This document shows positions 1-4,864 of a stretch of 7,341 bases of DNA, piece after piece. A model generated the notes under the pieces. That model was not told the DNA's origin. It worked only from the letters and a program-made list of their open reading frames with translations, and did not search any database. The stretch spans positions 6,129 through 13,469 of the forward strand of contig NZ_DQDX01000150.1 of the NCBI RefSeq assembly GCF_003525665.1, in the 5' to 3' direction. Every line of letters begins with the position of its first letter. Positions within the stretch are counted from its first letter, which is position 1. The stretch is from Flavobacterium sp. GTDB lineage: Bacteria; Bacteroidota; Bacteroidia; Flavobacteriales; Flavobacteriaceae. The position numbers and the translations under genes were made by a program.

Positions 1-118
1 GTAGTCCATTTTCCTGCTTTACGCAATATCTTTTTTTTTACAAAAAAAGGATATTTGCTGCAAACGTAGTTCACTGAACACAAATGAAAATAAAAGCAAC
101 GTGAAGTAATCAGGGCTA
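1..118 (+). repeat. Structured intergenic element, copy 1 (possibly truncated by window edge)
   Basis: This noncoding stretch has a left arm at 11-31 (beginning TTCCTGCTTTACGC), a hairpin, and a right end at 109-117 reading AATCAGGGC. The hairpin pairs 23-30 plus the following T run with the A run and 50-58; it has bulges at 49 and 54 and a 3-nt loop at 39-41. The same arm-hairpin-arm plan recurs at 6926-7072 and, on the other strand, at 7178-7299. Copy 1 is odd in having about 50 extra bases between the right side of its hairpin and the AATCAGGGCTA end. I recall elements of this kind as frequent between flavobacterial genes, but I cannot confirm that here. Strand is defined by reading towards GGGCTA; whether it is transcribed is unknown. 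Confidence 0.55.
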
Positions 119-143
119 AACAGTAAATCATTTTAATTTTTGT

Positions 144-151
144 TAACTTTG
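144..151 (+). promoter_or_regulatory. -7 promoter box for the methylmalonyl-CoA epimerase gene
   Basis: TAACTTTG is an exact match to the Bacteroidetes -7 consensus TAnnTTTG. It lies 19 bases before the ATG at 171, so the leader would be only about 14 nt. No TTTG is visible at the expected -33 distance, so the upstream half is weak or absent. Confidence 0.55.
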
Positions 152-170
152 TAGAAGAAATCAAGAAGCA

Positions 171-572
171 ATGAGAAAAATAGAACACATCGGTATAGCG
201 GTAAAAGACCTGGAAGAATCCAATCAATTATTCGAAAAACTATTTGGCGCGCCAGCCTACAAACAAGAAGAAGTTGCCAGTGAAGGCGTAAAAACCTCTT
301 TTTTCATGAACGGACCAAACAAAATCGAACTGCTAGAAGCTACCAATCCAGAAAGCCCAATTGCTAAATTTCTAGAAAAAAAAGGAGAAGGAATTCACCA
401 CATAGCTTTTGATGTAAAAGACATTGTATCAGAAATAAAACGATTACAAGATGAAGGATTTATAGTGTTAAATGAAATTCCTAAAAAAGGCGCCGATAAT
501 AAATTAGTAGCATTTTTGCATCCAAAAACTACTAATGGTGTATTAATAGAATTGTGTCAAGAAATAGAATAA
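171..572 (+). CDS. mce: Methylmalonyl-CoA epimerase
   Basis: This is a cytoplasmic enzyme that interconverts (2R)- and (2S)-methylmalonyl-CoA, linking propionyl-CoA carboxylation to methylmalonyl-CoA mutase and succinyl-CoA. The 133-residue protein is normal family length. It has two vicinal-oxygen-chelate half-repeats: IEHIGIAVKD (4-13) with KIELLE (51-56), then GIHHIAFDVKD (74-84) with VLIELCQ (124-130). By internal alignment the metal-site residues are His6, Glu53, His77 and Glu127, as expected for the family. The ATG at 171 is chosen because the family begins with this first beta strand and because a -7 box lies just upstream. The leader is A-rich with no Shine-Dalgarno sequence, as usual in Bacteroidetes. 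The next feature is a tRNA with its own promoter, so the gene looks monocistronic. A glyoxalase-type VOC protein is a less likely alternative. Confidence 0.93.
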   Translation: MRKIEHIGIAVKDLEESNQLFEKLFGAPAYKQEEVASEGVKTSFFMNGPNKIELLEATNPESPIAKFLEKKGEGIHHIAFDVKDIVSEIKRLQDEGFIVLNEIPKKGADNKLVAFLHPKTTNGVLIELCQEIE

Positions 573-579
573 CAAGTTT

Positions 580-612
580 GATTTAGAGAATATTAGAAAT
601 AATATCTAAATC
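580..612 (+). other. Hairpin in the 3' region of the epimerase transcript
   Basis: GATTTAGA (580-587) pairs with TCTAAATC (605-612). After a 3-nt bulge (588-590), TATTA (591-595) pairs with TAATA (600-604), closing a GAAA loop (596-599). No T tract follows, so it is not a typical intrinsic terminator. It starts 8 bases after the stop codon and may protect the 3' end of the mRNA; that role is inference. Confidence 0.45.
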
Positions 613-625
613 CTACTGTAAAATA

Positions 626-657
626 CTTGCAATAAATTAAAAATAGTAGTAATATTG
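626..657 (+). promoter_or_regulatory. Probable tRNA promoter
   Basis: CTTG (626-629) and TAATATTG (650-657) are separated by 20 bases, which fits the Bacteroidetes spacing. The -7 box differs from TAnnTTTG at one position. The predicted start, about 663, lies just before the tRNA at 671, giving a very short 5' leader for RNase P. Confidence 0.5.
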
Positions 658-670
658 CAACCTCATAATT

Positions 671-744
671 GGTCCTATAGCTCATTCGGTTAGAGCAACT
701 GACTCATAATCAGTAGGTGCTTGGTTCGATTCCAAGTGGGACCA
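671..744 (+). tRNA. tRNA with CAU anticodon (Ile2 or elongator Met)
   Basis: A full cloverleaf can be drawn. The acceptor stem is 671-677 with 737-743 (one T-G wobble). The D arm uses GCTC/GAGC, the anticodon stem is 698-702 with 710-714 around loop CTCATAA, and the T arm is CTTGG/CCAAG around TTCGATT. The anticodon is CAT at 705-707 and the discriminator base is A744. CCA is not encoded, so it must be added after transcription. The G1-C72 pair excludes initiator tRNA. Pairs C4-G69 and C5-G68 match those that mark E. coli tRNA-Ile2 for lysidine modification by TilS, whereas E. coli elongator tRNA-Met has U-A and A-U there, so I lean to Ile2. Sequence alone does not settle this. Confidence 0.92.
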
Positions 745-750
745 CTTTTT

Positions 751-782
751 AAAAAAAGACTTCATATTTGAAGTCTTTTTTT
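751..782 (+). terminator. Intrinsic terminator after the tRNA
   Basis: A 14-bp perfect stem (751-764 with 769-782) closes a TATT loop. Its core is GACTTCA/TGAAGTC, flanked by seven A and seven T, so the T run forms the 3' end. The symmetric A and T runs would also allow termination on the minus strand. It begins 6 bases after the tRNA. Confidence 0.9.
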
Positions 783-891
783 ATTTGAAAAAACTAAAAG
801 TCTAAATATTACGTTAATATTAACCGAAGCTTCTGATAAGTTAACAAATTGTCGTTAAACGGTTTTGTAGCAAAATTATACGTCAAATTAT

Positions 892-921
892 TTTGATAAA
901 GATTTTTTTTTTTTACTTTTA
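892..921 (+). promoter_or_regulatory. Candidate promoter of the small PID-CTERM-like gene
   Basis: TTTG (892-895) is followed after 18 bases by TACTTTTA (914-921), which matches TAnnTTTG except for the last base. The spacing fits the Bacteroidetes pattern. The predicted transcription start falls at about 926-928, on the ATG at 927, so the mRNA would be nearly leaderless. Confidence 0.45.
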
Positions 922-926
922 CGCCC

Positions 927-1130
927 ATGAGTCTTGCCCCGAATAAGTATATTAAGATTATAATAGGTATTTTATCCTGCAATGTAATGTTTGCAGCACC
1001 AAATCCACCGCCGCCAATTCCGCCTCCGCCAGGAACGCCAATTGATGGAGGAATATATGTATTGCTCATCATTTCATTCTTTTTTGGAATGTATATCATA
1101 AATAAAAAAATAAAAAAAGCTTCAAAATAA
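927..1130 (+). CDS. Small exported protein with PID-CTERM-like sorting signal
   Basis: The 67-residue protein has the tripartite layout of an exosortase-type substrate reduced to its signals. A basic start and hydrophobic signal segment (about 7-24, ending FAA) is followed by a proline-rich stretch (25-38), the motif TPIDGG (37-42), a hydrophobic helix (43-59) and a lysine-rich tail (60-67). PID plus helix plus basic tail is what protein-family annotation calls a PID-CTERM sorting domain in Bacteroidetes. By analogy with PEP-CTERM, the protein would cross the inner membrane and be processed at or near the motif by a membrane protease; no such protease is in this window. Cys18 gives a poor lipobox, so a lipoprotein is unlikely. 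ATG 927 is the first in frame after an upstream stop. The gene has its own candidate promoter and terminator. Function unknown. Confidence 0.75.
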   Translation: MSLAPNKYIKIIIGILSCNVMFAAPNPPPPIPPPPGTPIDGGIYVLLIISFFFGMYIINKKIKKASK

Positions 1131-1144
1131 TTGAAGCTTTTTTT
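1112..1144 (+). terminator. Bidirectional terminator between the PID-CTERM gene and ribE
   Basis: A 14-bp perfect stem (1112-1125 with 1131-1144, core AGCTTCAA/TTGAAGCT) has seven A on one side, seven T on the other and a 5-nt AATAA loop. The two genes converge here, and the symmetric A/T runs give a U tract on either strand. The stop codon of the small gene (1128-1130) lies in the loop, so its last codons form the 5' arm. Confidence 0.88.
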
Positions 1145-1162
1145 AGTAATCTGATTTGCAAT

Positions 1163-1753
1163 TTATTGATTCATAGAGTGTAATTTAGAAACATACTTTC
1201 CAATAACATCAAATTCCAAATTTATTTTTGTACCCACTTTAAAGTTTTTAAAATTAGTATGCTCATAAGTGTACGGAATTATAGCAACACTAAATTCATT
1301 AGTTTTAGAATTTACAACCGTTAAACTAACACCATTAACAGTTATTGAGCCTTTCTCTATAGTAAGATTATTTAAATCTTTATTGTACTCAAATGTAAAA
1401 TACCAACTTCCGTTAGCTTCTTCAATGGCTTTACAAATTCCAGTTTGATCCACATGACCTTGTACAATGTGACCGTCCAATCGATCGCCAAGTTTCATAG
1501 CTCTTTCAAGATTTACAACATCATCCAGTTTCCATTCGCCAAGATTTGTTTTATCAATCGTTTCTTTAATTGCTGTAACGGTGTAATTATCGTTTTCGAT
1601 AGCAACCACAGTTAAACATACGCCGTTATGAGCAACGCTTTGGTCAATTTTTAATTCATTTGTAATTGAAGAGTTTATGGTAATATGAAGGTTTTCGCCT
1701 TCTTTCTTTAAGTCTTTAATTATTCCTAGGGTTTCTATAATTCCTGTAAACAT
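1163..1753 (-). CDS. ribE: Riboflavin synthase, alpha subunit type
   Basis: This enzyme dismutates two molecules of 6,7-dimethyl-8-ribityllumazine to riboflavin plus the pyrimidinedione, the last step of vitamin B2 synthesis in the cytoplasm. The 196-residue product begins with the family-typical MFTGIIE and contains two lumazine-binding barrels. Paired landmarks are NGVCLTVV (43-50) and NGVSLTVV (140-147), with GHIVQGHVD (94-102) at the junction. The C-terminal segment (about 185-196) corresponds to the trimerisation helix. The reading frame stays open 71 codons further upstream, to 1966, but that part would run into pdxA and lies upstream of the predicted promoter. The start is therefore placed at the ATG complementary to 1751-1753. 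It diverges from pdxA and converges with the small exported protein. The gene is also called ribC in some organisms. Confidence 0.95.
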   Translation of the reverse strand: MFTGIIETLGIIKDLKKEGENLHITINSSITNELKIDQSVAHNGVCLTVVAIENDNYTVTAIKETIDKTNLGEWKLDDVVNLERAMKLGDRLDGHIVQGHVDQTGICKAIEEANGSWYFTFEYNKDLNNLTIEKGSITVNGVSLTVVNSKTNEFSVAIIPYTYEHTNFKNFKVGTKINLEFDVIGKYVSKLHSMNQ

Positions 1754-1770
1754 TTGTCGTTTTATTTTAC

Positions 1771-1778
1771 TAAATTTG
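1771..1778 (+). promoter_or_regulatory. -7 promoter box for pdxA
   Basis: TAAATTTG matches TAnnTTTG exactly, 36 bases before the pdxA ATG, giving a leader of about 30 nt. The nearest TTTG (1753-1756) is only 14 bases upstream, shorter than the usual 17-23, so the -33 contact is doubtful. The box faces the ribE box at 1784-1791. Confidence 0.6.
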
Positions 1779-1783
1779 CACTT

Positions 1784-1791
1784 CAAAATTA
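1784..1791 (-). promoter_or_regulatory. -7 promoter box for ribE
   Basis: Read on the minus strand this is TAATTTTG, an exact TAnnTTTG match. The predicted start near 1778 gives a leader of about 25 nt before the ribE ATG. The closest upstream TTTG on this strand is again 14 bases away, so the -33 part is weak. It lies 5 bases from the oppositely directed pdxA box. Confidence 0.58.
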
Positions 1792-1814
1792 GCAATAAAT
1801 AAGAACAAATCGCC

Positions 1815-2876
1815 ATGAAAAAAGCAGAAAATATTATCGTCGGAATTTCAATTGGAGATTTAAACGGTATTGGAAGCGAAGTTATCCTTAAAACATTTGA
1901 AGATGCTCGAATGTTGGAGCTTTGTACACCAGTGATTTTTGCTAATGTCAAAATTTTATCCTTCATTAAAAAAAACCTGAACTCTGATGTCGCTCTTCAC
2001 GGAATTGATAAAATAGAGCAATTAGTAAAAGGAAAAATTAATGTTTTAAACGTTTGGCGTGAAGGTGTTGATATTAATTATGGTCAAAACGACGAGAATG
2101 TTGGTAAGTATGCCATAAAATCGTTTGTTGCTGCAACAACTGCTTTAAAAGATGGATTGGTTGATGTTTTAGTAACTGCGCCAATCAATAAATACAATAT
2201 TCAATCAGAAGATTTTAAATTTCCTGGTCATACCGATTATCTTGATCAAGAATTAGAAGGAAACGCATTGATGTTGATGGTTCAAGATAATTTAAGAGTG
2301 GGTCTAATTACCGATCATATTCCTGTAAATGAGGTTGCAAAACATTTGACTGAGAAATTAATCACTCAAAAAATCGAAACTATCAACGCTACATTAAAGC
2401 AAGATTTTAGCATCAATAAACCTAAAATTGCAGTTTTATCTTTAAATCCTCATGCTGGAGATAATGGAGTAATTGGTAAAGAAGATGACGAAATTTTAAA
2501 ACCAACCATAAAAAAAATATTTGAAAAAGGAATTTTAGCATTTGGCCCATATTCTGCCGATGGATTTTTCGGAAGCGCACAATATGAAAAGTTTGATGCT
2601 GTGATTGCGACCTACCACGATCAAGGATTAATTCCGTTTAAAACATTGTCTTTTGGTAACGGAGTGAACTATACTGCTGGTTTAAACAAGATTAGAACAT
2701 CGCCAGATCATGGAACTGCCTATGAAATTGCAGGAAAAGGATTAGCCGATTTCACTTCATTTAAAGAAGCAGTTTATCTCGCAATCGACATCTATCACGC
2801 TAGAAATGAGTATTTAGACCTTTCAAAAAACCCTCTAAAAGTTAAAGAAAAACAATTAGAAACAAAAAAAGGTTAA
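1815..2876 (+). CDS. pdxA: 4-hydroxythreonine-4-phosphate dehydrogenase
   Basis: PdxA oxidises 4-phosphohydroxy-L-threonine with NAD; the product loses CO2 to give 3-amino-2-oxopropyl phosphate, the substrate of PdxJ in deoxyxylulose-dependent pyridoxal phosphate synthesis. The 353-residue protein opens with ISIGDLNGIGSEV (11-23), the family's phosphate-loop-like start. Substrate-binding GHTD is at 138-141. The three metal-ligand histidines expected from E. coli PdxA are His168 (TDHIPV), His213 (NPHAGDNG) and His268 (YHDQGLIPFK). The RTSPDHGTA signature at 294-302 completes the site. Length is slightly above E. coli's, owing to a lysine-rich tail. The ATG at 1815 follows a consensus -7 box. 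No terminator separates it from the next promoter at 2884, so some read-through into the DUF177-rpmF pair is possible. Confidence 0.96.
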   Translation: MKKAENIIVGISIGDLNGIGSEVILKTFEDARMLELCTPVIFANVKILSFIKKNLNSDVALHGIDKIEQLVKGKINVLNVWREGVDINYGQNDENVGKYAIKSFVAATTALKDGLVDVLVTAPINKYNIQSEDFKFPGHTDYLDQELEGNALMLMVQDNLRVGLITDHIPVNEVAKHLTEKLITQKIETINATLKQDFSINKPKIAVLSLNPHAGDNGVIGKEDDEILKPTIKKIFEKGILAFGPYSADGFFGSAQYEKFDAVIATYHDQGLIPFKTLSFGNGVNYTAGLNKIRTSPDHGTAYEIAGKGLADFTSFKEAVYLAIDIYHARNEYLDLSKNPLKVKEKQLETKKG

Positions 2877-2883
2877 TAACGCT

Positions 2884-2912
2884 TTTGGTTTTACAATAAA
2901 TTTATATCTTTG
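2884..2912 (+). promoter_or_regulatory. Promoter of the DUF177-rpmF operon
   Basis: TTTG (2884-2887), a 17-base spacer and TATCTTTG (2905-2912) match both parts of the Bacteroidetes consensus (TTTG and TAnnTTTG). This is the best promoter in the window, as expected for a ribosomal protein operon. Predicted transcription start is about 2917-2920. Confidence 0.85.
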
Positions 2913-2917
2913 CACTC

Positions 2918-2940
2918 CCAAAGCCGAATCTTCGGATTGG
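2918..2940 (+). promoter_or_regulatory. 5' leader hairpin of the DUF177-rpmF mRNA
   Basis: CCAA (2918-2921) pairs with TTGG (2937-2940) and CCGA (2924-2927) with TCGG (2932-2935). A small 2x1 internal loop separates the stems and the apical loop is ATCT. It lies at the predicted 5' end of the transcript and stops 13 bases before the ATG. It could stabilise the 5' end or act in ribosomal-protein feedback; neither role is shown by the sequence. Confidence 0.45.
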
Positions 2941-2953
2941 ACAAATTGATGAA

Positions 2954-3499
2954 ATGATGAAAGTTACAAATGAATTTTTAATTCCGTTTATAGGGTTAAA
3001 GTTAGGAAAGCATCAATTTGAGTTTCAAATAAAAAAAGCGTTCTTTGATAGCTTTGATTATCACGAATATGAAGATTGTGATATTAAAGTAAACATAGTT
3101 TTAGATAAAAAAAGCACCATGTTGGAGCTTTCTTTCAAACACAAAGGTACAATTCATGTGCCATGTGATTTAACTAACGAAATGTTTGATTTACCCATAA
3201 AAGGTAAAATTAAATTGGTAGTTAATTTTGGAGAGGAGTTTAATAATGACAACGAAGAGTTGTTAATATTGCCACATGGAGAGCATCAAATAGATGTTTC
3301 ACAGTACATTTATGAAATGATTGTGCTTTCGGTTCCGTTAAAAAGAGTTCATCCTGGTATAAAAGATGGTACTTTGCAAACAGAAACATTAGATAAATTA
3401 TCTAAATTATCAATAAAAGAACAAAAAAAAGAGAGTAAAAAAGAAGAAGATATTGACCCACGTTGGGACAAGTTAAAACAACTATTAACGGATAAATAA
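2954..3499 (+). CDS. yceD: DUF177/YceD family protein (23S rRNA accumulation)
   Basis: This is a cytoplasmic protein of the DUF177/YceD family. In E. coli and plants the family is needed for normal 23S rRNA accumulation, and it is encoded next to rpmF in many bacteria, which is the arrangement here (rpmF starts 10 bases after this stop). The 181-residue protein has the YceD-like core, including a conserved central VPCDLTNE-type segment (about 69-76). It ends in a charged, lysine/glutamate-rich stretch (about 152-165) followed by DPRWDKLKQL (168-177), a tail I recognise from this family. Two ATG codons in tandem (2954, 2957) are possible starts, so the protein begins MMK or MK. The gene follows the best promoter in the window. 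Identification rests on context and tail more than on catalytic residues, which the family lacks. Confidence 0.86.
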   Translation: MMKVTNEFLIPFIGLKLGKHQFEFQIKKAFFDSFDYHEYEDCDIKVNIVLDKKSTMLELSFKHKGTIHVPCDLTNEMFDLPIKGKIKLVVNFGEEFNNDNEELLILPHGEHQIDVSQYIYEMIVLSVPLKRVHPGIKDGTLQTETLDKLSKLSIKEQKKESKKEEDIDPRWDKLKQLLTDK

Positions 3500-3508
3500 T
3501 ATAGTAAA

Positions 3509-3703
3509 ATGGCACATCCTAAAAGAAAAATCTCGAAAACAAGAAGAGATAAGAGAAGAACTCATTACAAAGCAACTGCTGCTACAATTGCAACTTGTCC
3601 AATTACAGGAGAAGCTCATTTATACCACAGAGCTTACTGGCATGAAGGTAAAATGTATTACAGAGGTCAAGTAGTTATTGATAAATCAGTAGCTGCTGCT
3701 TAA
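3509..3703 (+). CDS. rpmF: Large-subunit ribosomal protein L32 (bL32)
   Basis: bL32 is a small basic protein of the 50S subunit. The 64-residue product starts MAHPKRKISKTRRDKRRTH, typical of bL32, and continues with ATCPITGEAHLYHRAYWHEG and a YYRGQVVI end. Only one cysteine (Cys29) is present, so the four-cysteine zinc ribbon of many bL32 proteins is missing; I recall this as normal in flavobacteria. It is cotranscribed with the DUF177 gene (9-base gap) and ends at a terminator 21 bases downstream. The leader is A-rich with no Shine-Dalgarno sequence. Confidence 0.97.
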   Translation: MAHPKRKISKTRRDKRRTHYKATAATIATCPITGEAHLYHRAYWHEGKMYYRGQVVIDKSVAAA

Positions 3704-3724
3704 TATATATTTAAATTTACATTT

Positions 3725-3750
3725 AAACTCTCACTCTGTGAGAGTTTTTT
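3725..3750 (+). terminator. Intrinsic terminator after rpmF
   Basis: AAACTCTCAC (3725-3734) pairs perfectly with GTGAGAGTTT (3738-3747) around a 3-nt TCT loop, followed by more T to 3750. This ends the DUF177-rpmF transcript and separates it from fabH. In the remaining gap to 3843 I see no promoter matching both boxes. Confidence 0.9.
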
Positions 3751-3843
3751 GTTTTTTGTAAATTTTAAATTATAACTAAATATTTTTTTGTAAATTCCAC
3801 CTCTTTTAAATTCACTTTTTTTAAGAGATTATAAAATAGTAAT

Positions 3844-4842
3844 ATGAGTACAATTACAGCCGCAATTACCGCAGTCGGTGGTTATGTTCCCGATTTTGTT
3901 CTTTCAAATCAGGTTCTAGAAACTTTGGTTGACACCAATGACGAATGGATAACTACGCGAACCGGGATAAAAGAAAGACGGTTACTAAAAGAATCTGGCA
4001 AAGGAACTTCTTATTTAGCCATAAAAGCTGCCCAAGATTTACTAAAAAGAGGTAATATAAATCCAGCCGAAATTGATTTGGTAATTATGGCAACAGCAAC
4101 TCCAGATATGCCAGTGGCAACAACAGGAGTTTATGTAGCAACCCAGATTGGAGCAGTAAATGCTTTTGCTTATGATTTATCTGCTGCTTGTTCAAGCTTT
4201 CTTTACGGAATGTCAGCCGCAGCCGCATACATACAAACAGGTAGATATAAAAAAGTACTTTTAATTGGTGCCGATAAAATGTCATCAATAATAGACTATA
4301 CTGATAGAGCAACGTGTATCATCTTTGGTGATGGTGCAGGAGCTGCATTATTCGAACCTAATTATGAAGGTCTTGGTTTGCAAGATGAGTTTTTACGTTC
4401 AGATGGTATCGGTAGAGAATACTTAAAAATTGATGCTGGTGGTTCTATTTTACCAGCTTCCAAAGAAACTGTAGAAAACAGCCAACATTTTGTTTTTCAA
4501 GATGGTAAAACTGTTTTTAAATATGCAGTTTCGGGAATGGCAGATGTAAGCGAAAAAATTATGCAACGTAACAATTTGACCAAGGACAACGTAGATTGGT
4601 TAATTGCACATCAAGCTAATAAAAGAATTATTGACGCAACGGCTTCAAGAATGGATCTTGACGAAGAAAAAGTGTTAGTAAACATACATAAATACGGAAA
4701 TACAACCTCAGGAACATTACCTTTGCTTCTGAGTGATTTTGAAAACAAATTCAAAAAAGGAGACAACCTAATCTTTGCTGCTTTTGGTGGCGGATTTACT
4801 TGGGGTTCAATCTACCTTAAATGGGCATACAACAAACAATAA
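3844..4842 (+). CDS. fabH: 3-oxoacyl-[acyl-carrier-protein] synthase III
   Basis: FabH condenses an acyl-CoA primer with malonyl-ACP to start type II fatty-acid synthesis. In Bacteroidetes with iso-branched lipids the primer is often a branched-chain acyl-CoA; the primer here is inferred, not visible. The 332-residue protein has the thiolase fold. The catalytic triad is Cys116 (SAACSS), His256 (AHQANKR) and Asn286 (GNTTSG). Other family landmarks are the N-terminal DTNDEWITTRTGI (30-42), DGAGA (163-167) and the C-terminal FGGGFTWG (314-321). The N-terminus is a normal start for the family. It precedes accB by 22 bases, so primer condensation and malonyl-CoA supply are probably cotranscribed. 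The promoter is unclear. A second KASIII paralogue is common in such genomes, so paralogue identity cannot be settled from one copy. Confidence 0.96.
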   Translation: MSTITAAITAVGGYVPDFVLSNQVLETLVDTNDEWITTRTGIKERRLLKESGKGTSYLAIKAAQDLLKRGNINPAEIDLVIMATATPDMPVATTGVYVATQIGAVNAFAYDLSAACSSFLYGMSAAAAYIQTGRYKKVLLIGADKMSSIIDYTDRATCIIFGDGAGAALFEPNYEGLGLQDEFLRSDGIGREYLKIDAGGSILPASKETVENSQHFVFQDGKTVFKYAVSGMADVSEKIMQRNNLTKDNVDWLIAHQANKRIIDATASRMDLDEEKVLVNIHKYGNTTSGTLPLLLSDFENKFKKGDNLIFAAFGGGFTWGSIYLKWAYNKQ

Positions 4843-4864
4843 ACTATAACTAAAACAAATAATT

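Noticed and set aside
671..744. Initiator tRNA-Met
   Set aside because: The first acceptor pair is G-C; bacterial initiator tRNAs have an unpaired first position.
671..782. tRNA-linked attachment site for an integrative element
   Set aside because: I found no second copy of the tRNA 3' end in the window and no integrase or phage-like gene nearby.
809..1099. Minus-strand 96-residue open frame with a glycine-rich stretch
   Set aside because: It is the antisense of the small exported protein; the glycines are the reverse of the proline codons. The plus-strand frame has a coherent signal segment, PID motif, membrane helix, basic tail, promoter and terminator, whereas this one crosses the plus-strand promoter and has no recognisable fold.
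3751..3843. Promoter for fabH
   Set aside because: TAAATTTT (3759) and TAAATTCA (3807) are only partial -7 matches, and neither has a correctly spaced TTTG. I could not choose one with any confidence.
4085..4312. Minus-strand open frame inside fabH
   Set aside because: Leucine-rich low-complexity translation opposite a well-conserved catalytic region of fabH; an antisense shadow.
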